A stretch of DNA of 64,000 nt from NCBI RefSeq assembly GCF_037055325.1, contig NZ_CP146373.1, positions 2,914,001-2,978,000 on the forward strand, in the 5' to 3' direction. A program made the position numbers and the translations under genes. This document shows, piece after piece, positions 9,335-18,855 of the stretch. Every line of letters begins with the position of its first letter. The first letter of the stretch is position 1. This stretch comes from Arachnia propionica. Lineage in GTDB: Bacteria; Actinomycetota; Actinomycetes; Propionibacteriales; Propionibacteriaceae. A model generated the notes under the pieces. That model did no database searches. It was not told where the DNA came from and was given only the letters and a program-made list of their open reading frames with translations.

Positions 9335-12314
9335 TCTGACAAACTTCCCAGATGGAACTGTTGCGCTACTGATCAGCTCTAGAACCGCCACAGGAGTTCA
9401 TAGAGAGGCCGCCGCGATATTAAATTTCCTGAGCGGAGACCCCGGCGCAACTCCCGAACAAGTGAGCGATATACTGGTCGCAACCCGAAACACACAGCCT
9501 TGGCGGGCACTCATCCGCGTCCGCGACAGAGGCGCTCTCCTAACCGCTCTAGGCAGACTTGCACGCGGTAACAAGACTCATGAAACTCCCGGGGCACTCA
9601 TTAATGTCGGCCAAGCGCAGTCCAGAACCATTGCCATGGTCTTCCCTGGTCAAGGGGGTCAACACCCCGGCATGGGCGGTGATCTGTACCATATCAGCCC
9701 AGGTTATCGTGCCACCGTTGACCACTTCGATGAAATCTTCAACCAAATGAACATTCCGGTGAGAGAGTTCTTGGTCGATGGAATGCGCTCCGAAGCAGTT
9801 CAGCCAGCCCTCTTCACCCACATGGTCGCTCTGCAGGCCATGTGGCAGGACTGGGGAGTAACTCCTGACATGATGGTCGGTCACAGTCAAGGAGAACTGG
9901 CTGCGGCGTACACTGCGGGCGTCATCACCGAGGAAGACGCGGTACGCGCTATCACAAGACGAACTCGACTCAGCCAGGAAATCGCCGCCACGGGGCGTTA
10001 TGCCATGCTCATCGTCGGCACCGATCGAGACTCGATTGAAAGGAAACTTCCCACGCTCACCGGTTGGGCAGAGGTGTGTGTGGTGAACTCTCCGTCACTA
10101 CACGCGGTCGCCGGTGAATTAGGGGCTATTGCAGAGCTCGAGACATCATTGCACGCCGACGACTGTTTCGTTCGGCGAATTGAAGTTGATTTTCCCTCGC
10201 ACACCCATCTGATGGACACGGCGCAGGAACCCTTTGAGCACGCTTTTGGAAGGCATTCATTCAGTCAAGGTAACACTCTTTTCATTGGATCAACCCTCGG
10301 GGCACCTGTCCCTTCCGGGTATTCCCAGGCAGCTTATTGGTTCGCGAACCTGCGCCACAAGGTCCGTTTTGACCTAGCAATTCGTTGCGCTCTCGATCAC
10401 GGCGCCACGTCCTTCATCGAGATGTCCGGTCACCCGGCTCTCCTAACAGCCATTGCTGAGAATGCCGCGGCAGCTGATTTCAAAGACATTCATGTGTACA
10501 ACTGCGGCCAGCGCGACGTCGCCGCACCAGTTGGTTTCTCGGATCGCCTGGCCGAAGTCTTGGTCACACATCGCGACATTGCTATCGCTCGTCCCGATCG
10601 ACACGTGTCAGTGCCTTTGCGGTTTCCACCCACCGCATGGGAGCCCGATGTGTTCTGGGCACCTTACGAACCTGGTAAGGGAACCCCCGGCAGACTCGGC
10701 CTGGCGCCACAGTGCCTGAAAGATCACTGGGAGGCCCTTGGCGGTAGCTTCCTCCCTGACCCCAACCGCATCCAAGTGATGTTCGGGGATGAGCACTGGA
10801 CAGAGTTGCTGAACGAGGAGGCATCCCGTCTCGGGGCCTCGCTTGTCACCGAGGATGCCGCAGTGGGAGTGGCCATGCTGGACTCCGCACTCTGGAATAG
10901 TCACGAAACCAGTTCCGCACTATCACTAGTTCATGATTTGCTATGCCAACTGCAAGAAACAGCGGTACCTGATCTGCTGGTCGTCACCACAGGTGCCGAG
11001 GATCGCAGTACTCGCGGTGGCGGCAGTCCAGAACCCATCGCGGCTGCTGTAGCCGCCATGCTGCGCTGTCTAGCCTCGGATTTTGCGCCGACCCGGATCC
11101 GCCATCTGGATCTCGATCCAGCTGATGAAACGGCCAGCAGCGCACGGCACGTGATGGCGGCTGCCCACATCATGAGGGAATCCGATCTGGCGGTTATGGG
11201 CGCTGTTCTTCACACGCGGCGTCTCATACCGCAGGACCAGCTGGCGGACCGCCCCGACTTCTCCGAGGCAGTGGTCGTGGGCGGCACCGGCGTCGTCGGG
11301 CGCGAGGTGTGTCGTCGCCTCGCAGAACAGGGGTTCTCACGCGTGGTGGTGGCTTCGCGACGCCCAATGAGCAGTCTTACAAAGGCAGCATTCGAAGCCA
11401 TCACCATTGCGACCGGAGCCGAGGTCGTACACATACAGTGCGACGTCACGGACCACACCACGCTCAGTGACCTTGCCGCAGCACTGTCCAACAAGCCTCG
11501 CCTCGTCGTGCACTGCGCCGTCAACTATGACGCAGTACACGACACCAACTGGGCAGCCGCAATCGCCCCGAAATCTGGCGCGGTGACAGCACTGCGTAAA
11601 CACCTTGTGCGTCCCAGGGACCGTTTCCTGGTGTTTTCATCCCTGTCAGCAGGTATTGGAGCACGCGGACACGCAACTTACGCCGCCACCAATCGCCTGC
11701 TCGAAGTGGCCGCTCTGTCAAATGCAGAGAACACAACCGTGATTCGGTGGGGCCTGTGGCCCTACTCCGGCCACACTGGTGCGGTCAACGGCAGTCTACG
11801 GGCGACCGAGGCCGCGGGACTGCGACAGATGGACCCCACCGATGCAGTTATAGCTGCCCTCACGGCACCCACCGGTTTGGTCAGCATCGTGGCAGCGGAC
11901 TGGGAACGAATCACTGCAGCTTTTTCCCTACACGGGGCGGATTCGCTGTTCCGCCACTTGCTTGCCGTGCCGCAACCGGCGTCAGAACCATCGCCTGTTG
12001 ACCCACAGCCCACCGAAACGCAATCTGCTCAGAACGATCAACAGACGCCGAGGATGAATGATGAAGTTTCCCGGGATGGGCACCCAAATGGTGTCGCCGA
12101 ACTGGTGGAACGAGTAGTTCGCGAAGCATTGGGATATCCGTATGAGATGGAACTGGACTTCTCCAGTTCTCTGGTGTCATTGGGGATCGACTCGATCCAG
12201 GCCCTCACCGTGCAACGCGAACTTGCACATGCCACAGCAAACGCAGTCACTGCGGCAGCCATCCTCAAGGGAGCAAGCCTGAACGATCTCATCCATACAG
12301 CGTTGAAGGGATAG
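9327..12314 (+). CDS. PKS subunit AT-KR-ACP (MbtD-like)
   Basis: 995 aa. The acyltransferase domain spans about residues 105-410, with VFPGQGGQHPGMGG and the catalytic Ser in GHSQGELAAAY (about 187). The ketoreductase domain spans about 640-850, with nucleotide-binding GGTGVVGREVCRRL and FLVFSSLSAGIGARGHATYAA. The ACP is at the C terminus, its attachment Ser in LGIDSIQALTV (about 955), after a Pro/Gln/Thr-rich linker. No dehydratase or enoylreductase is seen, so the predicted product is a beta-hydroxyacyl unit, as in the hydroxyacid of mycobactins (inference by analogy with MbtD). It overlaps the KS gene by 8 nt, and the AMP-ligase gene starts 2 nt after its stop. Confidence 0.93.
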   Translation: MPNLTNFPDGTVALLISSRTATGVHREAAAILNFLSGDPGATPEQVSDILVATRNTQPWRALIRVRDRGALLTALGRLARGNKTHETPGALINVGQAQSRTIAMVFPGQGGQHPGMGGDLYHISPGYRATVDHFDEIFNQMNIPVREFLVDGMRSEAVQPALFTHMVALQAMWQDWGVTPDMMVGHSQGELAAAYTAGVITEEDAVRAITRRTRLSQEIAATGRYAMLIVGTDRDSIERKLPTLTGWAEVCVVNSPSLHAVAGELGAIAELETSLHADDCFVRRIEVDFPSHTHLMDTAQEPFEHAFGRHSFSQGNTLFIGSTLGAPVPSGYSQAAYWFANLRHKVRFDLAIRCALDHGATSFIEMSGHPALLTAIAENAAAADFKDIHVYNCGQRDVAAPVGFSDRLAEVLVTHRDIAIARPDRHVSVPLRFPPTAWEPDVFWAPYEPGKGTPGRLGLAPQCLKDHWEALGGSFLPDPNRIQVMFGDEHWTELLNEEASRLGASLVTEDAAVGVAMLDSALWNSHETSSALSLVHDLLCQLQETAVPDLLVVTTGAEDRSTRGGGSPEPIAAAVAAMLRCLASDFAPTRIRHLDLDPADETASSARHVMAAAHIMRESDLAVMGAVLHTRRLIPQDQLADRPDFSEAVVVGGTGVVGREVCRRLAEQGFSRVVVASRRPMSSLTKAAFEAITIATGAEVVHIQCDVTDHTTLSDLAAALSNKPRLVVHCAVNYDAVHDTNWAAAIAPKSGAVTALRKHLVRPRDRFLVFSSLSAGIGARGHATYAATNRLLEVAALSNAENTTVIRWGLWPYSGHTGAVNGSLRATEAAGLRQMDPTDAVIAALTAPTGLVSIVAADWERITAAFSLHGADSLFRHLLAVPQPASEPSPVDPQPTETQSAQNDQQTPRMNDEVSRDGHPNGVAELVERVVREALGYPYEMELDFSSSLVSLGIDSIQALTVQRELAHATANAVTAAAILKGASLNDLIHTALKG

Positions 12315-12316
12315 TC

Positions 12317-13930
12317 ATGATTCAGTCACATCAACCCAGGGATCCAGGGTTCGTGCCTTTCCCCCGCGATCTGGTGCAGCAGTATCGCGAGGCCGGCTAC
12401 TGGCGACAGTTGACCCTGCCACAAATTCTCGACGCAGCTGCTGAAAATTATGGTGACGCGCCCTTCATCTCGGACATGGTCCGTTCCCTGAGTTTTCGCG
12501 AGCTAGCCCGTTCCAGTCGTCGCTGCGCCTCATGGCTTGCTGCTCACGGGATCTCGCCCGGGTCGAACGTGGTGTTGTACCTGCCCAACAGCGTCGCTTG
12601 GGTTGAGGCGTACTTCGGCGTGATGAGAGCTGGCGCACGTCCTGTGATGATGCTGAGTTCACACGGCCGGGTTGAATTGAGCCACGTGACCCGGAAAGCC
12701 GATGCCGTCGCCATCATGGCCACTGGCCGCGTCGGAACCGTCGATTACGCGGCTATAGCTCGACAGATAGTTGATGACTTGCCAAATCTACAGGTGCTCG
12801 ACGTCGCTTGGAACCAAGAACCACCATGGAGCCAACTGCCCGATCCGGACCAAGCCGCCCTACCACACATCTCACCGGACTCCGTGGCGCTGCTCCAGCT
12901 ATCCGGTGGCACCACGGGAAACCCAAAACTGATCCCCCGACTGCACGAAGAATACGATTATTGTTCCCGCGCTGCTGCTGACATCAGTGATTTGAGGCGT
13001 GGCGACGTGATGGCGGTAGTGCTACCGGCAGCGCACAACTTCGTCCTGTCTTCTCCTGGCTTGCACGGGGCATTGGTGGTGGGAGCCCGAGTGGTGATGG
13101 CCCCTGATCCGTCACCTGCGACAGGGTTCGCATTGCTCGAAAAGCAGGGTGTGACGCATCTTGCCCTGGTGCCCCCGCTGCTCCTGACCTGGATGAACTC
13201 ACTGCAGGCAGAGGAATCAACCCACACCGCCCTGCGAGTGGTCTGGGTTGGCGGGTCGAAGCTGAGTCGCGCGATCGCAGAACGGGTGGAGAGCACCCTG
13301 CGCTGCCGGTTGCAGCAGGTCTTCGGCATGGCGGAGGGTTTGTGCAACTACACCCGTCTCGACGATGATCGGGAGACCACGGTGGCAACCCAGGGACGGC
13401 CACTGTCTCCCGCTGATGAGGTACGTGTAGTTGATGATCAGGGTCAGCTGGTACCTGATGGCGTCGAAGGGCATCTACAGACGCGCGGCCCCTACACCAT
13501 CCGCGGCTACTATCGCGCTCCAGAGCACAACGCACGCTGCTTCACCTCGGACGGCTTCTATATCTCGGGTGACCTGGTCACCCGAGACAGCCGCGGCTAC
13601 CTGACAGTGACCGGGCGCACCAACGACATCATCAACCGGGGCGGGGAGAAGGTCGCTCCAGAGACAGTGGAAAACGCACTGCTGGGCATTCCCGAGGTTC
13701 ATGACGCATCTGTTGTGGGGGTTCCGGACGATCGCTGGGGCGAGAGGATCGTCGCCTACGTCATCCTGCGTACCCCACTGCCCGACGCCGAGCGCCCCAC
13801 TCCCCGTCAGCTAATCATGCAGGTCAGACGGAGTGGTATCGCGGCCTTTGCCGTGCCAGATGAGGTTCAGGTGGTTGACGAATTTCCGCTCACCGCTGTG
13901 GGCAAAGTCAGCAAGCACCGCCAACGATGA
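12317..13930 (+). CDS. Aryl-acid AMP ligase (2,3-DHB or salicylate; DhbE/MbtA family)
   Basis: 537-aa stand-alone adenylating enzyme of the EntE/DhbE/YbtE/MbtA family, which activates an aryl acid and loads it on an aryl carrier domain to start siderophore assembly. Motifs seen: LSGGTTGNPKLIPR (A3), VFGMAEGLCNYTR (A5), GDLVTRDSRGYLTVTGR and the C-terminal catalytic Lys in LTAVGKVSKHR. The aryl pocket segment reads AHNFVLSSPG. In this family His-Asn bind the substrate, and Ser versus Cys before PG tends to distinguish 2,3-DHB from salicylate enzymes; here Ser is found together with a Phe that is more typical of salicylate enzymes, so the substrate is open. It sits 2 nt after the PKS gene. No aryl carrier domain is visible in the window. 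Confidence 0.92.
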   Translation: MIQSHQPRDPGFVPFPRDLVQQYREAGYWRQLTLPQILDAAAENYGDAPFISDMVRSLSFRELARSSRRCASWLAAHGISPGSNVVLYLPNSVAWVEAYFGVMRAGARPVMMLSSHGRVELSHVTRKADAVAIMATGRVGTVDYAAIARQIVDDLPNLQVLDVAWNQEPPWSQLPDPDQAALPHISPDSVALLQLSGGTTGNPKLIPRLHEEYDYCSRAAADISDLRRGDVMAVVLPAAHNFVLSSPGLHGALVVGARVVMAPDPSPATGFALLEKQGVTHLALVPPLLLTWMNSLQAEESTHTALRVVWVGGSKLSRAIAERVESTLRCRLQQVFGMAEGLCNYTRLDDDRETTVATQGRPLSPADEVRVVDDQGQLVPDGVEGHLQTRGPYTIRGYYRAPEHNARCFTSDGFYISGDLVTRDSRGYLTVTGRTNDIINRGGEKVAPETVENALLGIPEVHDASVVGVPDDRWGERIVAYVILRTPLPDAERPTPRQLIMQVRRSGIAAFAVPDEVQVVDEFPLTAVGKVSKHRQR

Positions 13931-13997
13931 GATGACTGAAACGTGACAGTACACGTGCGCGATGATGGACAAGCAGAACTTCCTGAAGGGATCAGTT

Positions 13998-16505
13998 GTG
14001 GGTAAGGGGATTCAGGGGGCAGTGCTCAAGGGACTCGGGGCGAGGGAGCACGTGTTGACGGTGACGGGACGTGAATACCGCGCGGACCACTTCGTGCGCG
14101 TGTTCCTCCACTCCGACACTCTGCTCACTCCTGAGGGGGAGGCGCCCGGGAACTGGGTGCGTGCCTGGTTTCCGGATCCGGATGGTGGGGCGAAACAGTT
14201 CCAACGGGGTTACACGCTGGCTGAGACAGATCCGGGGACCGGAGAGTTTGCAATTGATTTTGTCATTCATCATCCGATGGGCCCTGCTGCTTACTGGGCC
14301 ACGACGTGTGAGCCGGGCGATCAGATCGTGGCGATGCGACTTGGTGAGGAACCCTTCGAGCTGCTCGATCCAGCACCCAGAGGGTATCTCTTCCTGGGTG
14401 ACCTGGCGTCCTATCCGGCGATCCACGCCTTGGCGTCCTCGATCCCACCGGAGCATCCCGTCGTGGTGTATCTGGAACAGCACGACGAGCGTGACGTCGA
14501 GCTGCCGCTACCGGAGGGGCCGAACGTCGAGGCCCGCTGGGTGGATGAGCTGCCCGACGGGCAGGGTCTGGCGCAGGCCATTTCCGGGCGGGACTGGACC
14601 GGCTGGTACGCCTGGGTCACCGCCGAGTCCCTCGCGACCCGGCGTGCCCGCACCCCGCTGGAGCGTGAGTTCGGGTTGAACCGGGCCACGCTCCATGCCC
14701 AGGCCTACTGGGTGAAGGGGCGTGCCATGGGTAAATCGCGCATCCTGGAGCAGGCCGCTCAGCAACAGGAACCGCAACCCGTAGGGACGGCAACTGTATC
14801 TCCCACCCCGGAGCGGGTCCTGGCCCCGGCCCGCGCGGCGTTGGTCGTGGGTGGCTTGGCGCAGGCTCTGCTCGCCGTGGTGCAGGTCGTTCCTTTCATT
14901 CTGTTCGCCGAGGTGGCCCGGCTTTTCCTGCGTGGCGCCGGAGTGGGCGAGTTCGTCGCGGTGGGGTTCGCGGCCCTGCTGGTCATGGCCCTGAGCGCTG
15001 CCGGCACTGCGGTGTTGCTGTTCGGCATGCACCTCTACGATGCCCGGTTCGCCGCTGCGTTGCGGCGGCGTCTGATGGACAAGTTGAGCACGCTACCGCT
15101 TGGTTGGTTCACCAACCGCAAGGCAGCGGATGTGAAAACCCTGGTCGGTGACGACGTGGCCGCGCTGCACTACCTGGTCACCCATTCGGTACTCGATCTC
15201 GTGGCTGCGATCGTCACGCCGGTAGCGACCCTGGGGTACCTGTTCGCGGTGCAGTGGCGGCTCGCCCTGGTATTGCTACTCCCGTTGGTGGTGTTCCTAG
15301 TTGTGATGATCCGGATCTCGCGGCGCGACGCCGACAAGAACGCTCTCGTGCAGCGCACCTCGGCGCTGGCCTCAGGGCAGGCGCAGACCTTCCTCAGCAC
15401 GATCGACCAGGCCCGGGTGTTCGGTCCGAGGGCCGTTGTCGACCTGCCGGAGACGCTGTGCCGGATGGGTGATGTCGTGGAGCGTTGGCAGCGGGAAACC
15501 TCGCTGGCGAAAACCCAGGCGGTCATGATCAACCGCCCGACTACGGTGCTGGGCCTGCTGGTGCTGGCCGGGTGGGCGTTCATCTCGGCAGGTTGGATGC
15601 GTCCCGAGGAGCTGATCGTCTTCCTGATCGTGGGTACCTCGTGCGGGGCCCAGCTGATCGGGATCGCGTCGGGCATCGGCATCCTGACGCAGTCCTTCGC
15701 GGCCCGCGACTCCCTGGAATGGCTGCTCGGCACACCAGGTCTGGCTTCCCTTGAGAACCGATCCGCTCCCCCGGGGCACGTTCGGTTCTCGGGTGTCAGG
15801 TTCGGCTACGGGGCGGGGCCGACGGTGCTGCCGGCCCTGGACCTGGAACTCCGGCCCGGGCAGGTCACCGCGCTGGTCGGTCCCTCCGGAGCGGGTAAGT
15901 CGACGGTGGCAGCGCTGCTGGCGCGGATGTGGGACCCGCAAGCGGGAACCATCAGCATCGACGGCGTCGACATCCGCGGCCTCTCCTCCGATGAGCTGTA
16001 CGCAAAGGTCGCGATCCTGCTGCAGGACGTGCAGCTGCTGCGGGCCAGCGTGCGCGACAACATCGCCCTGAGCCGACCGGAGGCCACCGATGAGCAGGTG
16101 CGGGCGACAGCAGAGGCGGCCCAGATCCATGAGCGCATCATGCAGCTGCCGCAGGGCTACGACACCATCGTCGACAACACCCGGCTCTCCGGCGGGGAAC
16201 GTCAACGCATCGGGATCGCCCGGACACTGCTGGCCGACACCCCGATCGTGGTCCTGGACGAGGCCACCGCCGCCGCCGACCCGGACTCCGAATGGGCGAT
16301 CCGCCAAGGACTGGATCACCTCCTCAAGGGACGCACCGTGCTCATGATCGCCCATCGGCTCCACACCGTACGGGACGCTGACCGGATCATCGTGCTGCGA
16401 GACGGCACCATCGCCGAATCCGGAACCCATCAGGAACTACTCGACCGGGACGGAATCTACGCCGAGTTGTGGCGCGCCGGCTCCGAACATGAAGGGAGCC
16501 GGTAA
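13998..16505 (+). CDS. irtA: IrtA-like siderophore importer: FAD siderophore-interacting domain fused to ABC permease-ATPase
   Basis: About 835 aa. The N-terminal ~235 residues are a siderophore-interacting (FAD) reductase domain: HFVRVFLHSD, QRGYTLAETDP (flavin-binding RxYT), HHPMGPAAYWA and YWVKGRAMG. A six-helix ABC exporter-fold membrane domain (about 270-560) and a nucleotide-binding domain follow, with Walker A GPSGAGKST, signature LSGGERQR and Walker B IVVLDEATA. This architecture is that of mycobacterial IrtA, which with IrtB imports Fe(III)-carboxymycobactin/mycobactin and reduces the iron. An ATG at 13962 is in frame, but the GTG at 13998 has a GAAGGGA ribosome site 7 nt upstream and gives the IrtA-like N terminus GKGIQGAVLKGLGARE, so I prefer it. 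It overlaps irtB by one base (TAATG). Base composition is clearly GC-richer than the flanking biosynthetic genes. Confidence 0.92.
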   Translation: MGKGIQGAVLKGLGAREHVLTVTGREYRADHFVRVFLHSDTLLTPEGEAPGNWVRAWFPDPDGGAKQFQRGYTLAETDPGTGEFAIDFVIHHPMGPAAYWATTCEPGDQIVAMRLGEEPFELLDPAPRGYLFLGDLASYPAIHALASSIPPEHPVVVYLEQHDERDVELPLPEGPNVEARWVDELPDGQGLAQAISGRDWTGWYAWVTAESLATRRARTPLEREFGLNRATLHAQAYWVKGRAMGKSRILEQAAQQQEPQPVGTATVSPTPERVLAPARAALVVGGLAQALLAVVQVVPFILFAEVARLFLRGAGVGEFVAVGFAALLVMALSAAGTAVLLFGMHLYDARFAAALRRRLMDKLSTLPLGWFTNRKAADVKTLVGDDVAALHYLVTHSVLDLVAAIVTPVATLGYLFAVQWRLALVLLLPLVVFLVVMIRISRRDADKNALVQRTSALASGQAQTFLSTIDQARVFGPRAVVDLPETLCRMGDVVERWQRETSLAKTQAVMINRPTTVLGLLVLAGWAFISAGWMRPEELIVFLIVGTSCGAQLIGIASGIGILTQSFAARDSLEWLLGTPGLASLENRSAPPGHVRFSGVRFGYGAGPTVLPALDLELRPGQVTALVGPSGAGKSTVAALLARMWDPQAGTISIDGVDIRGLSSDELYAKVAILLQDVQLLRASVRDNIALSRPEATDEQVRATAEAAQIHERIMQLPQGYDTIVDNTRLSGGERQRIGIARTLLADTPIVVLDEATAAADPDSEWAIRQGLDHLLKGRTVLMIAHRLHTVRDADRIIVLRDGTIAESGTHQELLDRDGIYAELWRAGSEHEGSR

Positions 16506-18208
16506 TGCTGCGACACCTGCACGCCATCACGAACGGGCTCGACTTCTGGTCCTATCTGGTCCTAGCCGTCGCCTCCGCGACGCTCCAAGCGGGCGCTGTC
16601 CTGGTGCTGTTTCCCCTGGGCAGGTCCTTGTTCGGCGAATCCCCGGCCAACGGCGCCCCGTGGGTGGCGGCGCTGCTGGGACTGATTGTCGCAGCCTGGG
16701 GCATGGACGTGCTCGCCGCCCGACGCGGGCTGCGTCTCGGGATCAGCGTGATGCGCACCATCCAGCAGCGCACCCCCGAAGCGGTCCTGGCGTGGCCCGA
16801 CACGACCCCACAGCGAGCAGCGACGCTGCGCGCCCTGATGGCCGATGGGGCCACCGAGGCCACGTCCGGGGTGATCCTGCTGATAACCCCGGTGATAACC
16901 GCCGCGGCTTTCACGCTGGCGCTGGGCCTGGGGCTCCTGTTCGTCGCACCTCCCGTCGGAGTGGTCACACTGGCCGGCGGGATCCTGGCGCTGGCAGCAC
17001 TGTGGGCCAGCACCGCCCTGGAATCACGAGCCCAGCACGCCTACACGGCGGCAACCGAGGAACTCAACGACCGGCTCTTCGAGTTCGCCTGGGCCCAGCC
17101 GTCACTGCGCACGGCACGCAACCTGTCCCTGGGGAACCGGTTGGTGACCGATGCCATCGGGAAAACCCGGGGTCGGGTGCTGAAACTCCTACTGTGGCAG
17201 ATCCCCGGTGAATTCCTGTTCAGCCTCGTGCTGCAGGTGGTGCTGTTCGGCTTCGGCTGCACGGCATGGCTGGCCCTCGATTCCGGTGTGATCGACGCGA
17301 TCACCGCGGCCACCCTGATCATCGTGCTGCTGCGGGTACTGGAACAGGTCACCACGGTGGCGGGCACCGTCGCCGGAGTTGTCGCGATCAACCGCAACCT
17401 CCAGGAGGTCCGGGCCATCGTCGAGACCACCCCGATCAACCCCTCGCCTCCCATGTCCGAGGCGCCGCACCTGCGAGCCCGAAACCTGAAACTGACTCAC
17501 CCCGACGGCACCGTCGGACTTGCGGACGTGAACCTGGACCTGGCGCCGGGAACGGTGACCGTGGTGATCGGCGGCTCCGGGTCAGGCAAAACCACCCTCA
17601 TCAAAACCCTGGCTGGATTGAACACCCTCGACATGGGCACCATCACACTGGGTAGCGGCGACAACCCGGCCGAAGCCACGACGAACCAGCTACGAGGCAA
17701 CGCAGCCATGGTCTTCCAGGACACGGTCCTGGCCGACGCGTCCCTGCGGAACAACCTGCTGGTAGTCAACCCGAACCTCACCCAGACAGATCTCGACCGC
17801 ATCGCGGAGGCCGCCATGCTCACCCCCATCCTGAAACAGGCACCGGCGGGCTGGGACACACCGGTGGGTGAACTAGGCGGCCAGCTCTCCGGCGGAGAAC
17901 GACAACGGGTGGGCATCGCTCGTGCCCTGGCGAAAAAAGCCCCCCTGCTCCTGATCGACGAGGCCACCTCGGCCCTCGATACCCGCAACGAACACGCCAT
18001 CGTGGACAGCATCAAACAAATCCGCCACAACCACACCACCGTGGTGGTGACCCACCGGCCCGCGATGCTGGAACTCGCCGATGTCGTCATCATGATGCGC
18101 GAAGGTCGCATCACAGAGCAAGGCACCCCGGCCGATCTGGCTGCGGCATCCGGGGAATACGCACGACTCCTCCAAGAATGGCGAAAAGCCGCACAATGGA
18201 GCATATGA
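16505..18208 (+). CDS. irtB: IrtB-like ABC permease-ATPase (siderophore importer subunit)
   Basis: 567-aa half-transporter with six predicted membrane helices in about residues 15-290. Its ATPase domain carries Walker A GGSGSGKTT, Q-loop VFQDTVLA, signature LSGGERQRVGIARAL, Walker B LLLIDEATSAL and the H-loop VVTHRPAM. Size, order and one-base overlap with irtA match the mycobacterial IrtAB heterodimer, an exporter-fold transporter that acts as an importer of ferric siderophore at the inner membrane. The last codons overlap the acyltransferase start (ATGA), so importer and biosynthetic genes are translationally coupled in one operon. Confidence 0.9.
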   Translation: MLRHLHAITNGLDFWSYLVLAVASATLQAGAVLVLFPLGRSLFGESPANGAPWVAALLGLIVAAWGMDVLAARRGLRLGISVMRTIQQRTPEAVLAWPDTTPQRAATLRALMADGATEATSGVILLITPVITAAAFTLALGLGLLFVAPPVGVVTLAGGILALAALWASTALESRAQHAYTAATEELNDRLFEFAWAQPSLRTARNLSLGNRLVTDAIGKTRGRVLKLLLWQIPGEFLFSLVLQVVLFGFGCTAWLALDSGVIDAITAATLIIVLLRVLEQVTTVAGTVAGVVAINRNLQEVRAIVETTPINPSPPMSEAPHLRARNLKLTHPDGTVGLADVNLDLAPGTVTVVIGGSGSGKTTLIKTLAGLNTLDMGTITLGSGDNPAEATTNQLRGNAAMVFQDTVLADASLRNNLLVVNPNLTQTDLDRIAEAAMLTPILKQAPAGWDTPVGELGGQLSGGERQRVGIARALAKKAPLLLIDEATSALDTRNEHAIVDSIKQIRHNHTTVVVTHRPAMLELADVVIMMREGRITEQGTPADLAAASGEYARLLQEWRKAAQWSI

Positions 18209-18855
18209 GATCAGAAGCACTTCCGCGGCAGAGAACCGATACGCCAGCCGCTTGGGTCCTGCCGGATCCGCCACCCATACCCGACCTATCCAGATACACA
18301 CCACAGCGGACAGGTCATGGCGACATCATGATACGAGTAGCGGATCCTGACACGGATGCCTCGCTGGTCGCCGAGTGGATGTCGCAGCCTCATCTGATTG
18401 CCACTTGGCAGCAACCATGGCCAGCGTCACAGTGGGCTAGGTACTGGGTGGCACAACTATCAGGAACATATTCGGTTCCTGTGATCATGCTTTATCAAGG
18501 TGTCGCCGTGGGCTATCTGGAGATTTACCGCGCTGGCAGAGATGAAGTGGGACGCTGCTACCACTCGGCACGCCACGATCTCGGTTTCCACATCGCGGTT
18601 GGCGATCCGCACCTGACGGGCAGAAGGATTTTCTCACCGTTCCTGCCCACGCTGGCCGACGCAATGCTGGAAGCTGACCCACTGTGCCAAGTAGTGATCG
18701 TCGATCCTGCTGTGAACAACACACGGATGCACCAGGCTCTACTGAACAACGGCTGGCGCGGAGGTGGCGAGGCGCAACCGCGCCCGGACCGTCGAATCCG
18801 GTTGTTCTATCGCGGTAGCAGTGGTCTAGATCCAGTCAAGAGAGGGTTGTCATGA
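18205..18855 (+). CDS. Siderophore acyltransferase, GNAT fold (MbtK/IucB family)
   Basis: 216 aa from the ATG at 18205, which forms an ATGA overlap with irtB; in-frame ATGs at 18178 and 18196 lie inside irtB and are less likely. The body shows IRVADPDTDASLVAEWMSQP, MLYQGVAVGYLEIYRA, LGFHIAVGDPHLTGRRIF and VVIVDPAVNNTRMHQAL, the pattern of the lysine N-acyltransferase MbtK, aerobactin IucB and related enzymes. The family transfers an acyl group from CoA or ACP to the side-chain (hydroxyl)amine of Lys or hydroxyLys, completing a hydroxamate or fixing the fatty tail. Its location suggests it acylates the Lys-type residue used by the NRPSs (inference). No lysine N-hydroxylase gene is in the window. 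Confidence 0.88.
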   Translation: MRSEALPRQRTDTPAAWVLPDPPPIPDLSRYTPQRTGHGDIMIRVADPDTDASLVAEWMSQPHLIATWQQPWPASQWARYWVAQLSGTYSVPVIMLYQGVAVGYLEIYRAGRDEVGRCYHSARHDLGFHIAVGDPHLTGRRIFSPFLPTLADAMLEADPLCQVVIVDPAVNNTRMHQALLNNGWRGGGEAQPRPDRRIRLFYRGSSGLDPVKRGLS

